From: Eggerthellaceae bacterium
GTDB lineage: Bacteria; Actinomycetota; Coriobacteriia; Coriobacteriales; Eggerthellaceae
Direction of reading: 5' to 3'
Assembly (NCBI GenBank): GCA_015062605.1
Contig: SUUI01000007.1
Span: 1-64,000 of the forward strand
DNA length: 64,000 bases
Shown piece after piece: positions 18,626 to 27,412 of this stretch. Position 1 is the first letter of the stretch, and every line of letters begins with the position of its first letter. The notes under the pieces were generated by a model. It made no database searches and was not told the origin of the DNA. It saw nothing but the letters and a program-made list of their open reading frames with translations. A program made the position numbers and the translations under genes.

Positions 18626-19102
18626 TTAACTTAGCTTCTCCCGAAGCGCTACGCGGACGCACTCGGGAACGAAAGCGCTGCAATCGGCGTTGAAGCTTGC
18701 AAGCTCGCGGACAATCGATGAAGAGAGATACATGTACTCGGGCGGCGACATGATGAAAATCGTCTCAAGTTCGGAATCAAGCTGGTAATTGAGTGCGGTC
18801 ATCTGGAATTCGTATTCGAAATCGGTGATAGCACGCAGACCCTTAACGAGAACCGATGCCTCCATCTGCTGCGCAAAATCGACGAGCAATCCCGTAAACG
18901 GCTCGACACGGACGTTGGGAAGATGCTTCGTCGCCTCGCGGGCGAGCTCGACACGCTCCTCGAGCGAGAACAGCGGATGCTTTCCCTCGGAACGGGCAAC
19001 GGCGACGATGACCTCGTCGAATAGCTGGGCTGCGCGGGTGATGACGTCGATATGGCCGTTGGTAATCGGGTCAAATGTCCCCGGAGTGAGAGCTCGCTTC
19101 AT
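18626..19102 (-). CDS. coaD: Phosphopantetheine adenylyltransferase
   Basis: Nucleotidyltransferase for the fourth step of coenzyme A synthesis (4'-phosphopantetheine + ATP to dephospho-CoA). The 158 residues begin MKRALTPGTFDPITNGHIDVI with the TxGH-type nucleotide motif and contain the KGLRAITDFEYEFQM loop and YLSSSIVRELASF (SSxxVR) motif. Alternative ATGs lie just upstream (19105, 19111); AAAGGA spacing fits the 19102 or 19105 start. The beginning overlaps the rsmD 3' end by about 30 bases, an order common in bacteria. Confidence 0.96.
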   Translation of the reverse strand: MKRALTPGTFDPITNGHIDVITRAAQLFDEVIVAVARSEGKHPLFSLEERVELAREATKHLPNVRVEPFTGLLVDFAQQMEASVLVKGLRAITDFEYEFQMTALNYQLDSELETIFIMSPPEYMYLSSSIVRELASFNADCSAFVPECVRVALREKLS

Positions 19103-19682
19103 CATCGTCATCCTTTCCGAATATATCGAAGGCAACTTTGCCTGCTTCCTTATGCTTATAGTGTCTCAGGCGCGGAAAGCACGTCTGAACGTAAGGCATT
19201 ATATCAATTGAACGTGCGTGTTCATAGGAAACGACGACATCAGATGCGAGTGCTCCAGCCGCATCGAGCTGCAACAGGAAATCCGCGATCTTCTTGGGCT
19301 CGAGCGCATACGGAGGATCGAGCATGACCAGGTCGAATGGCATACGCGGAGATATGGGCGGATAGGAAAGAACATCCCGTTTCGCAAGAGACGCGCGGTC
19401 TGCACCGACTCCGAACGCCTTAAGGTTGCAGGAAAGCGCCTTCGCCGCCTTGCCGTCTCGCTCGAAGAATTGCACAAAAGAAGCGCCGCGGGACAAGGCC
19501 TCGAGACCAAGGGCCCCGGAGCCGGCGAACGCATCGAGGACTATCGCATCCTCGAAACCGCCCCGCGCGCTCGCAAGCGAGCTCATCAACGACTCCCGAA
19601 CACGATCGGTAGTTGGACGCGTCGTATCGCCTTGAGGTGCGACAAGCGTCCTTCCTCGCCATTGTCCAGCGATGATACGCAC
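19071..19682 (-). CDS. rsmD: 16S rRNA (guanine966-N2)-methyltransferase
   Basis: S-adenosylmethionine-dependent enzyme that modifies G966 in the small-subunit rRNA head. The 203 residues have MRIIAGQWRGR at the start, the DAFAGSGALGLEALSRGA SAM loop and the MLDPPYAL catalytic motif (DPPY). The tail is an acidic, unconserved DDDDEASS stretch that overlaps the coaD start. It follows recG by 2 bases. Confidence 0.95.
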   Translation of the reverse strand: MRIIAGQWRGRTLVAPQGDTTRPTTDRVRESLMSSLASARGGFEDAIVLDAFAGSGALGLEALSRGASFVQFFERDGKAAKALSCNLKAFGVGADRASLAKRDVLSYPPISPRMPFDLVMLDPPYALEPKKIADFLLQLDAAGALASDVVVSYEHARSIDIMPYVQTCFPRLRHYKHKEAGKVAFDIFGKDDDDEASSHSGDI

Positions 19683-19684
19683 CT

Positions 19685-21895
19685 TTATCCTCCTTGGCGG
19701 ACGTGGGCGTCCTTGAACATGAGGCGAAGCTCCCGAGCAAGCGGAGCATGTTCTGGCAACGTAAGAAGAGGATCATCTTCGAGCATCGCAGCTGCAGCGT
19801 CATGGGCGGCCTCGATCATCGCTCCATCGCGTGTGACTTTCACCAAGCTGAGCATGGTGGCACCATGTTGGCGATTACCGAGGATATCGCCTTCCCTTCT
19901 CAGGGACAAATCATATCCTGCTAACTCGAAACCGTCCTCCGTACGCTCCATAGCACTCAAACGCTCGAGCGCGGAAGGAGCCTGGGAAGCTGATATCAGG
20001 AACATCTGGCCAGGAAGGCTACCGCGACCAACACGGCCTCTGAGTTGATGGAGCTGGCTTAAACCGAAACGATCAGCATCCTGGACGATCATGACCGTTG
20101 CAGCCTCGACATCCATGCCAACCTCGATGACTGTCGTAGAAACGAGGATCTGGACTTCGCCCGCGCGGAACGCATCCATCACCTGCTGCTTTTTCTCTGC
20201 GCTCATGCGTCCATGCAAAAGACCGACCTTGTAATCGATGAAAACACCTGACTGAAGATGGGCTGCTTCCTTTTCGGCAGCGATAAGGTCTACTTCACCA
20301 TAGTCGTTATCCGTTTCGATGCTAATGTCTGAAAACTCGTATGTATCCTCATCGAACGACGACGTCTCCTCAACATCTTTTTTGCCCGAACGGCCCTTGG
20401 GTGAAGCGTTTTCCGAAGATGATTGCCCGATCAGCGGGCATACCACGTACACCTGCTCTCCACGGGAAAGAGCCTCGCGCGCTGCATCAAACGCTATCCC
20501 CTGATCAGCGCGGCGCAATACCTTCGTAGACCGGTTTGCTTGGTTATGGGGCCGCATCTTGAGATAGGAAAGCGTAAGATCGCCATAGAGAGCCAACGCA
20601 AGCGTACGCGGGATGGGCGTCGCCGTCAGATAGAGCGCATCGGGGGCCTCCCCTTTCGAAAGAAGGCATTCGCGTTGATCCACGCCGAAACGTTGCTGCT
20701 CGTCGATGATGACCAAGGTGCATGCGCATGCGACAACGGAATCCTCGAGCAGGGCATGCGTGCCGATCAGCACATCGATCGTTCCCGCCGCGAGCTTCGC
20801 GAGGATGGCATCGCGCTCGTTTTGGCTCGTTGAGCCACACAGCACCTCCCACATGATGCCCGCCTTATCGAAAAGCGGCCCCATGCTCTGGGCGTGCTGA
20901 CGAGCGAGCAATTCCGTCGGAGCCATGAACAAAGCCTGCGTCCCCGTATCTGCCGCCGCCGCTATCGCGAATCCCGCAAGCACCGTCTTGCCTGTGCCGA
21001 CATCACCTAAGACCAAATGGTTCGCCACACGCGGCGACCCCATATGGGAAAGGATGGATGCAAGCGCCTCCTGTTGGTCTAATGTCAACTCGAATGGGAG
21101 CGCCTCGGAAAACGCCTGCAGGTGCGGTCCGTCGATCACGTGCGCGCAAGCCGTACCCTTGAGACTGCGCTGCATGCTTTCTCGCATGAGCATGAGCTCA
21201 AGGATCAGAAGCTGCTCGAAAGCGAGACGGCGACGTGCGGCGCGCGCTTCATCCATACTGGTCGGGAAATGGATTGCCCGAAGCGCATTCTGACGACTCA
21301 TCAGACGGAATCGCAAACGCAGATCGACAGGTATTGGATCTATGAGCCCGCTCACCTCTTCGAGAGCGTTCTTTATGAGCCTGCGCATGAGCGTTGCAGA
21401 TACTTTCTCGCATGCAGGATGAACAGAGATGATCATACCCGATGCGCCATCACTCTCGTCGAGCACCTGGATGACGGGATTCGTCATACGCTTGTATCCA
21501 AACGAGAACTCGACGGTGCCCGCAATGGCAACACGCATGCCCTCATGCAAAGATCGCGCAAGCCACGGTTGGCGGAATGCGGTTACGATAAGGATGGATG
21601 TTTCATCGACGATATGGATCTCGACGAGCTGAAAGCGGGGTTTGGGGGTCTTGAGCTGCACATGATGGATGATGCCGGCCACCGTGCACGACTGACCTAT
21701 TGAAGCCGATGCGATGGTCTCAACTGAAGAGAGGTCCACATACCTCCTCGGAAAATGAAAGACAAGGTCACGGACCGTTTTGATACCCAGGGATGCAAGC
21801 GCGGTAGCGCGCTGTGCGCTGACTTGGCGCACGCTGCTCACAGGCTCGTCGAGCATGAGCGTTGAACTCAACCTATCGCACGGTGCCTCAGCCAT
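19685..21895 (-). CDS. recG: ATP-dependent DNA helicase RecG
   Basis: Fork-reversing helicase that remodels stalled replication forks and Holliday junctions. The 736 residues contain the N-terminal wedge/OB domain (about 60-160) and helicase motifs: GDVGTGKTVLAGFA (I), TELLARQHA (Ia), IIDEQQRFG (II), YLTATPIPRTL (III), and the C-terminal VSTTVIEVGMDV and QLRGRVGRG (VI). An acidic, low-complexity stretch of about 60 residues (Ser/Asp/Glu-rich, coded near 20250-20430) interrupts the second RecA-like lobe after YVVCPLIG and is longer than usual. It follows the fakA-like gene by 27 bases. Confidence 0.96.
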   Translation of the reverse strand: MAEAPCDRLSSTLMLDEPVSSVRQVSAQRATALASLGIKTVRDLVFHFPRRYVDLSSVETIASASIGQSCTVAGIIHHVQLKTPKPRFQLVEIHIVDETSILIVTAFRQPWLARSLHEGMRVAIAGTVEFSFGYKRMTNPVIQVLDESDGASGMIISVHPACEKVSATLMRRLIKNALEEVSGLIDPIPVDLRLRFRLMSRQNALRAIHFPTSMDEARAARRRLAFEQLLILELMLMRESMQRSLKGTACAHVIDGPHLQAFSEALPFELTLDQQEALASILSHMGSPRVANHLVLGDVGTGKTVLAGFAIAAAADTGTQALFMAPTELLARQHAQSMGPLFDKAGIMWEVLCGSTSQNERDAILAKLAAGTIDVLIGTHALLEDSVVACACTLVIIDEQQRFGVDQRECLLSKGEAPDALYLTATPIPRTLALALYGDLTLSYLKMRPHNQANRSTKVLRRADQGIAFDAAREALSRGEQVYVVCPLIGQSSSENASPKGRSGKKDVEETSSFDEDTYEFSDISIETDNDYGEVDLIAAEKEAAHLQSGVFIDYKVGLLHGRMSAEKKQQVMDAFRAGEVQILVSTTVIEVGMDVEAATVMIVQDADRFGLSQLHQLRGRVGRGSLPGQMFLISASQAPSALERLSAMERTEDGFELAGYDLSLRREGDILGNRQHGATMLSLVKVTRDGAMIEAAHDAAAAMLEDDPLLTLPEHAPLARELRLMFKDAHVRQGG

Positions 21896-21922
21896 ACAGC
21901 TCCGTTTTACGCTATAGAACGG

Positions 21923-23554
21923 CTATTCGAGACCGAACAGCACAGGATACAAGGGCTGATCACCGCGATGAGCATCGATATCGAGATTCTCGTAGGCCTC
22001 TTCGATGATCCCTACGAGCTCTTCGAGGTCATCCTCACTCAAGTCTTCTCCAGCAAGCAGGGTCATGGTATCTGCATCGTCCGCATCCATCACGTCGAGC
22101 AATTCCATGACGACTTCCTCTAAGCTCGAACCAACCGCTTCGATTGCACCATCAGAAATGCCGATGACGTCGCCTTCGGCAATCGGGTTGTCGTGTGCGT
22201 CGTGTGAATCCTTGATGGCCGTGGTAACCTCGGCCGTCCTGATGAATTCCAGGGATTCCGTCATGGTCGCAACATTCGTATCGAGATCGACGTCTTGGCT
22301 CGTATTGAACATAGCCGTGAAAGCAGCTGGTAGGCTCTTCGTGGGGACGACGGCGCACGGCATAGTGGCAAGCTCTGCCGCAGACTGCGCAGCCATGATG
22401 ATGTTGGAGTTGTTCGGAAGGATGATGACCGCATCGGCGTTAACGCTCATGGCGGCATCGAGAAGATCCTTCGTCGACGGATTCATCGTCTGACCGCCGG
22501 AAACGACCACATCCACGCCTAAGCTCTTCAGGATGTTCGCATTGCCCTCGCCCGCCGCGACAGCGACGAAGCCGATGGCCTTATGTGCGCCTTGTTGTTC
22601 GGCAGCAAGCTTATCGTTGCGCTCCTCGCTCTGCAGCTGCATGTTATGGATGAACACTTCGCTGATCTGGCCACGCTCCAAGAAATACGCGAGGACCTTG
22701 TCGGGCGTATTGGAATGGACATGGACCTTGAATTTAGGATTAGAACCGACGCAGAGCTCGCAATCGCCCATGGTAGAAAGGAAATCGAGCGCCTCATCCT
22801 TGTCGAGCGTATCCGAATCGACGAGGAACTCATTGCAGTAACGGTACTTCGAACCTGCCCAGTCGTTGATCTGCTCGATCTCGACCTTTGGCGCCTGCGT
22901 ACGCGCGAAGCTCAGTTCGTCAGCAGCAAGACCCTCCTGACCAGTCAGGCTCGCGACGATGCCCGAAAGAAGGATGGCAAGGCCGAAACCGCCTGCATCG
23001 ACAACGTTGTTCTCCTTGAGAACCGGCAAAAGATCGGGCGTGCGCTGCACCGAGGCGAAAGCCTCATTCGCGACGTGCTCGAGCGCCTCATCTAAAGACA
23101 TGCGCTTCTTCTTCGCGTAATGGCATGCTGCAGCTGCATCGTGGAGCACCGTAAGGATCGTTCCTTCGACAGGCTTGCGAACCGCTTGGAACGCAACTTC
23201 CTCGGCACGAGACATGGCGGAATCGAAACAATCGAGATCAAAGGTATCGAAGCCCTCGCTTCCCTCGCACAGGCCACGAAGGATCTGGGATGTGATGACG
23301 CCGGAATTGCCGCGAGCGCCCATGAGCGCGCCTGAGGTGATGGCCTTGCGGGCATCCTTTGAGGTTGCGCCTATGGGAAGCTTCGCAAGATGCTCTACCA
23401 CGCTCTCGAGCGTCAAGGACATGTTCGTTCCCGTATCGCCGTCTGGCACAGGGAAAACGTTGAGGCGATTAATCTCTTCCTTACGCTCGGAAAGCAACTT
23501 GCTTGCCGCCGCAACCGCGTTGATTACACTGTATTTGTTATATGAGTCAGCCAT
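21923..23554 (-). CDS. fakA: DhaL-domain kinase, FakA/YloV family
   Basis: Two-part protein of 543 residues. The N-terminal DAK2/DhaL ATP-binding domain (about 1-200) has NVFPVPDGDTGTNM and GARGNSGVITSQIL. The C-terminal DegV/FakA-type domain has NPSTKDLLDAA and ILPNNSNIIMAA. In Firmicutes FakA phosphorylates fatty acids bound to FakB for phospholipid synthesis, and its genes sit after asp23 and before recG, as here. No FakB (DegV) gene is in the window. The substrate here is inferred from family and context. Confidence 0.88.
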   Translation of the reverse strand: MADSYNKYSVINAVAAASKLLSERKEEINRLNVFPVPDGDTGTNMSLTLESVVEHLAKLPIGATSKDARKAITSGALMGARGNSGVITSQILRGLCEGSEGFDTFDLDCFDSAMSRAEEVAFQAVRKPVEGTILTVLHDAAAACHYAKKKRMSLDEALEHVANEAFASVQRTPDLLPVLKENNVVDAGGFGLAILLSGIVASLTGQEGLAADELSFARTQAPKVEIEQINDWAGSKYRYCNEFLVDSDTLDKDEALDFLSTMGDCELCVGSNPKFKVHVHSNTPDKVLAYFLERGQISEVFIHNMQLQSEERNDKLAAEQQGAHKAIGFVAVAAGEGNANILKSLGVDVVVSGGQTMNPSTKDLLDAAMSVNADAVIILPNNSNIIMAAQSAAELATMPCAVVPTKSLPAAFTAMFNTSQDVDLDTNVATMTESLEFIRTAEVTTAIKDSHDAHDNPIAEGDVIGISDGAIEAVGSSLEEVVMELLDVMDADDADTMTLLAGEDLSEDDLEELVGIIEEAYENLDIDAHRGDQPLYPVLFGLE

Positions 23555-23642
23555 GAAAAAGCTCTTTCGCTGCTAGAACACTACAAAAGGCACGTTTTCG
23601 TGCTTTACAACTTCTATATTCGGCATAACTGCCGTTTCTTCC

Positions 23643-23987
23643 TTAGCGTACCTTAACGCCCTGGACATGGATATCGATGCCATCGATCTCAACGCGCGTG
23701 TACTCACGCAACGCAAAGGTGACCGCATCGGTTAGGTTTTTGGAAACGACGCTTAGAGATGTGCCGTAGCCGATGATGACGTACATATCGATATGGACGC
23801 CCTTCTCGGTCGTCGTGATGACGACACCGCGGCGCAAACGCGAAGATGGGAGGATCTTCTGAACCGAGTCGGCGACGTTCGGCGCTGCCATGCCCACCAC
23901 GCCGTAGCATTCCATAGCGGCGTTGCCTGCAATATCAGCGAGGACATCGTTGGCGATGTGCAAATCGCCAGAAACATGCGTAGCCAT
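23643..23987 (-). CDS. Asp23/Gls24 family envelope-stress protein
   Basis: An alkaline-shock-protein-23 family member of 114 residues starting MATHVSGDLHIANDVLADIAGNAA, with VVGMAAPNV, a central VITTTEKGVHIDMYVIIGYGTSLS segment and the VTFALREYTRVEIDGIDIHVQGVKV C-terminus. It has no membrane segment. Family members associate with the membrane through partners and are linked to envelope stress. The ATG at 23987 has AAAGGA upstream; earlier in-frame starts add 66 residues without Asp23 similarity. It leads the fakA-recG-rsmD-coaD unit and is divergent from rpmB. Confidence 0.92.
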   Translation of the reverse strand: MATHVSGDLHIANDVLADIAGNAAMECYGVVGMAAPNVADSVQKILPSSRLRRGVVITTTEKGVHIDMYVIIGYGTSLSVVSKNLTDAVTFALREYTRVEIDGIDIHVQGVKVR

Positions 23988-24037
23988 ATGCATCCTTTCG
24001 TACTTAAGTGGTCTCCTTTGGGAAACCAGCGCGAACA

Positions 24038-24066
24038 AGTATAGCGCATGTACAAAACCGTGTAAG
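24038..24066 (-). promoter_or_regulatory. Promoter for asp23-fakA-recG unit
   Basis: The minus strand reads CTTACA, 17 bases, TATACT (-10 at 24043-24038), ending about 50 bases before the asp23 ATG. It is back-to-back with the rpmB promoter. Confidence 0.55.
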
Positions 24067-24107
24067 CGAGCCTGTGATGCTCTTTCGCGATATTGCATGA
24101 AAAATCC

Positions 24108-24137
24108 TTGTAAGCGGGATGGAAACTGTGCTATAGT
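24108..24137 (+). promoter_or_regulatory. Promoter for rpmB
   Basis: TTGTAA (24108-24113), 18 bases, TATAGT (24132-24137), followed by a leader of about 60 bases to the rpmB ATG. It faces away from the asp23 promoter in the same 215-base gap. Confidence 0.6.
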
Positions 24138-24202
24138 GTTCAGGCTTTTTTGTTCACAAGCGTATTGATCAAGATCGCAATACATAGTTGGAGTTGATAG
24201 AA

Positions 24203-24394
24203 ATGTCGAAGGTTTGCGAAGTTTGCGGTAAGGCTCCTGTTGCGGGTCGCAGCATCAGCCATTCTCATCGCGTCTCTAACCGCACGTTCCGCCCGAACGT
24301 TCAGAAGGTTACCATCAAGGATGCCAACGGCGTCGTCCGTAAGGCTAACATCTGCACGAAGTGCCTGAAGGCCGGCAAGGTCGTCCGCGCCTAG
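24203..24394 (+). CDS. rpmB: 50S ribosomal protein L28
   Basis: Large-subunit protein of 63 residues beginning MSKVCEVCGKAPVAGRSISHSH, the conserved L28 start, and ending with the CTKCLKAGKVVRA element. The two CxxC pairs make it the zinc-binding form. GGAG precedes the ATG by nine bases. It is one of only two plus-strand genes before 58 kb, with its own promoter and a hairpin terminator. Confidence 0.97.
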   Translation: MSKVCEVCGKAPVAGRSISHSHRVSNRTFRPNVQKVTIKDANGVVRKANICTKCLKAGKVVRA

Positions 24395-24425
24395 TTCACA
24401 CTTCCATAAACAAGCACCAAACGAT

Positions 24426-24445
24426 AGGCTCGCAATTGCGAGCCT
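24426..24445. terminator. Bidirectional hairpin terminator after rpmB
   Basis: A perfect 20-base palindrome (AGGCTCGC around AATT) lies between the convergent rpmB and the coiled-coil zinc-ribbon gene. On the plus strand it is followed by TTTGTGCGTTT. The T-runs are short on both sides. Confidence 0.6.
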
Positions 24446-24507
24446 TTGTGCGTTTATGGCATGTTTTTAATCTGATGCCTTTTCAGCCTCGGGGTGTATG
24501 AACCCCT

Positions 24508-25242
24508 TTATCGCTCAATCGGAGGATCGATGATGAGCAAACGCTTGCACGATGGGCAAACGCCTAACGGCTTGGAGGCTCTTAAGTCGATGAGGTGCGA
24601 CTCATCGATCGATGAACGGCACACGGAGCATTTATTGCCCTCGAGCACGCCAAGTGCGACACCAGCGCACTTCTTGGCCGTCTTCTCGTACAGCTTCGTC
24701 AATTCGTCAGGCAGCGTCGAAGCATATTGCGCGGCCGAAGCTTGCGCCGAGGCAACCTTTGCCTTCAGCTCCCCTCCTTCTGCTCGGAAGCTCTCAACAG
24801 CCGCATCCTCTTCCGCTTGAATCTGCGAGAGTATAGTCTCGATTTGGGCTTCGACGGCTTTGATCTTCTCAAGCCGCGCATCAACCTGCTCGAGCTGAGC
24901 ATCGAGGGCGGAGCGGCGCTTCTGGAGACCGTTGAGCTCTTTCGTGTGCGCTTCAACGCTTCTGAAATCTCCATGAACCGAATTGATAGTCGCCTGCACA
25001 GCAGACTGCTTATCAGCGAGCATGGCATCCTCGTCGGAGATCTTCGCGAATTCCCGCTCGGCCGATTTTCGCATCTCAGCGACGCTTTGCTGCTTCTCAA
25101 GAATCGAAGCGCGCTTCTTCCGTGCAGCGAGGATTTGCGAGCGTTGCGGCAATTCATCGAGTTTCTTCTGCGCGGCAAGAGCGACCCGATCAGCCTTCGA
25201 AAGTGCAATCAGATTGATGAGATCTTCGCGAGATGCGTACAT
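24508..25242 (-). CDS. Coiled-coil protein with C4 zinc ribbon
   Basis: A 244-residue protein of the family found next to Nif3 genes in actinobacteria (zf-RING_7, Rv2229c-like). Residues 20-180 are predicted coiled coil with Lys/Glu/Ala heptads. A C-terminal zinc ribbon is formed by CSVCRSSI and CPSCKRLL. Family structures suggest a nucleic-acid-associated hairpin of helices; no enzymatic motif is visible. It starts nine bases after the Nif3 gene and is probably co-transcribed with it. Confidence 0.85.
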   Translation of the reverse strand: MYASREDLINLIALSKADRVALAAQKKLDELPQRSQILAARKKRASILEKQQSVAEMRKSAEREFAKISDEDAMLADKQSAVQATINSVHGDFRSVEAHTKELNGLQKRRSALDAQLEQVDARLEKIKAVEAQIETILSQIQAEEDAAVESFRAEGGELKAKVASAQASAAQYASTLPDELTKLYEKTAKKCAGVALGVLEGNKCSVCRSSIDESHLIDLRASKPLGVCPSCKRLLIIDPPIER

Positions 25243-25251
25243 AGAACTCCC

Positions 25252-26145
25252 CTAAATACGAATCGATTCCGGATTTGACCAGTTCGTGCTCTGATCGAGC
25301 AAGGTAATGCGCTTTTTGTCGACTCCGACATGCTCGATCGTAGCAGCAAGCGTCGCGATGAAAGGAAGCTCGCTGACATCGTGGCCAAGCTCGATGACAC
25401 AGATACCCGCCTGTGAAAGCTCGAGGGCATGGTGATAGCCGATTTCGCCGCAAATGAGGCAATCGATGCCTGAAGCCGCGCACTCTCCAACGATGCTGTT
25501 CACGCTACCATTGCATGTGCCAACCGTATGAAGCTTCTTCGTGAAATCGCCCCAGACCCGCGGCGGGCGCCCGAAGACAGACAGGCAACGTGCACCGAGT
25601 TGCCCGAGCGTCATGCCATCTTCGCGCTTCGAGAAAGCACAGAGCGTCCCGTAGCCTTTATTCTCATCATGGTCAAGAGCGTGAATCAACCCCGTAACCT
25701 CAAGGCTGAGCATCTTTGGGAGCATGTGGTTGCCCAGCACACTCGAATCAAGCGCAGTATGGAAACTCATGATGGCGATACCGTCTCGAATAGCTTGCCA
25801 GACCACAGGACCTGCATCGATTTGCCCCGACTCGGCAGGAGTGAACAAACTCGGAGGCTCGATGAATAATGGATGGTGGGTTACAAGGAGGTTCGCTTGG
25901 GCGTTCGCTGCAGCCCTAACGGCAGAAAGCGTCGGGTCTAAGGCAACAGCGACGCCTTCGAGGTGCTCTGAGCGATCGCCGACGACAAGACCAGTACGAT
26001 CCCATTCCTCGGCATCCTCCGCGGGGAAATTGGCGAGCAGCGCTTGCTCGAGCGCGCCGATCGTGTCGATGATCTCCTTCTTTGGAACAATCGAGGTGTT
26101 GCTCCTTTTGGCTAACCCCTTGATTCGGTTTGTGAAGAACCCCAT
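25252..26145 (-). CDS. Nif3-like dinuclear metal-binding protein
   Basis: A Nif3/YqfO family member (GTP cyclohydrolase I type 2 homologue by older naming) whose function is unsettled. The 297 residues show the metal-ligand motifs THHPLF near the middle, the FHTALD segment and the C-terminal ELGHDVSELP. The ATG at 26145 has AGGAGG upstream. Upstream in-frame codons lie inside the cysteine desulfurase 3' end, so the longer start is rejected. The first 30 residues (basic, GLAKRSN) precede the Nif3 core and are not conserved. Confidence 0.9.
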   Translation of the reverse strand: MGFFTNRIKGLAKRSNTSIVPKKEIIDTIGALEQALLANFPAEDAEEWDRTGLVVGDRSEHLEGVAVALDPTLSAVRAAANAQANLLVTHHPLFIEPPSLFTPAESGQIDAGPVVWQAIRDGIAIMSFHTALDSSVLGNHMLPKMLSLEVTGLIHALDHDENKGYGTLCAFSKREDGMTLGQLGARCLSVFGRPPRVWGDFTKKLHTVGTCNGSVNSIVGECAASGIDCLICGEIGYHHALELSQAGICVIELGHDVSELPFIATLAATIEHVGVDKKRITLLDQSTNWSNPESIRI

Positions 26146-26188
26146 ATCAACCTCCTCTACACGAACCGTATCAGCCCATTTGCATGGC

Positions 26189-27412
26189 CTACGCGGAATG
26201 GATGCATGCATTTAGAGCGTCTGCAAACGCATCGAGTTCATCTATTGTTGTATACCTGCCGAACGAAATGCGCAATGCCCCAAGCGCAGCGTTTCGGGAA
26301 ACGCCCATTGATAAAAGAACATGGCTCGGCTCGAGCGAATGGCTCGCGCATGCCGACCCCCCTGAAACCGCAAAGCCTTTCGCATCAAGCCGCAATATCA
26401 AGGTCTCGCTTTCGAAGCCATCGACCAGAAGGTGCACGATACCCGGCATGAACGATTCCCCTTCACGTCCTACCCCAACAGTCGCATTCACGCCTTCGAT
26501 TTCGTCTATGCGAGCATACAGATGGTCGCGCAGGGCAGTAAGGCGTGCGTTTTCCGCGTCCAGCGAATCGCATGTGGCGCACACTGCGGCGGCGAAACCC
26601 ACCACACCCGGAACATTCTGTGTACCGCTGCGGCGCGCAGATTCTTGACCCCCACCGAGCATCTGCGCGGAAATGGGAGTACGTGTTCGCACATAAAGAG
26701 CGCCAACACCTTTGGGACCGTACACTTTATGTGAAGAGAAACTCGCTGCATCGACATCGAGCTTTGTGACGTTGAACGGTATTTTCCCAAGCGCTTGCGT
26801 CGCGTCCGTATGGAACACGGCACCTGCCGCATGCGCATGCGCTGCGAGAGCGGCTATCCTTTGAATGCTGCCGATTTCCGCATTGGCAGTCTGAATGGAG
26901 ACCAAAACAGTGTCTGATGTCAAAGCGTCCTGGAGCGCTTCCTCGGTGATGAAACCATGACGTGTAGGACGAAGGAACACCACATCGAAACCTTCACGAG
27001 AGAGACGCTTGGCAGGATTGAGAACAGCATCATGCTCGATTTCAGTAGAGATGATTCTCGGTGAGGACGGAGCACGCCCCTGCTTCTTTCTCTGCTCGAC
27101 AGCTGCATGCGCCAATCCGAAAAGCGCAAGGTTATCCGCCTCGGTTGCGCCGGATGTGAAGATGAGCTCATCGGGTTTTCTTGCCCCGATTGCACGTGAG
27201 ATATCGCGACGCGCCTGTTCAAGTGCATTGAAAGCGTTCCTTCCAGGCGTATGCAAAGAATTAGCGTTCGCAGAAGACTGCATGTTTGCCGGACCAGCCG
27301 CAAAATACGGCGCCATGGCATTTGCGGCCTCTTCGCACAAAGGCGCAGTCGCCGCATAGTCGAGGTATGAATACTTCGCTTTCCCTGCAGCCATCGCGCT
27401 CGATGCCCCCAT
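26189..27412 (-). CDS. Cysteine desulfurase (NifS/IscS family)
   Basis: Type V PLP aminotransferase-fold enzyme that takes sulfur from cysteine for Fe-S cluster or thio-cofactor synthesis. The 407 residues show YLDYAATAP at the start, the TSGATEADNLAL loop, the FHTDATQALGKI cofactor region, the SSHKVYGPKG lysine that binds PLP, and SGGSACASHS with the catalytic cysteine. The start shares one base with the rpe stop (TGATG), so the two are coupled. A second in-frame ATG at 27394 is possible. No IscU/SufU scaffold or ThiI is adjacent, so the sulfur acceptor cannot be assigned. Confidence 0.94.
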   Translation of the reverse strand: MGASSAMAAGKAKYSYLDYAATAPLCEEAANAMAPYFAAGPANMQSSANANSLHTPGRNAFNALEQARRDISRAIGARKPDELIFTSGATEADNLALFGLAHAAVEQRKKQGRAPSSPRIISTEIEHDAVLNPAKRLSREGFDVVFLRPTRHGFITEEALQDALTSDTVLVSIQTANAEIGSIQRIAALAAHAHAAGAVFHTDATQALGKIPFNVTKLDVDAASFSSHKVYGPKGVGALYVRTRTPISAQMLGGGQESARRSGTQNVPGVVGFAAAVCATCDSLDAENARLTALRDHLYARIDEIEGVNATVGVGREGESFMPGIVHLLVDGFESETLILRLDAKGFAVSGGSACASHSLEPSHVLLSMGVSRNAALGALRISFGRYTTIDELDAFADALNACIHSA

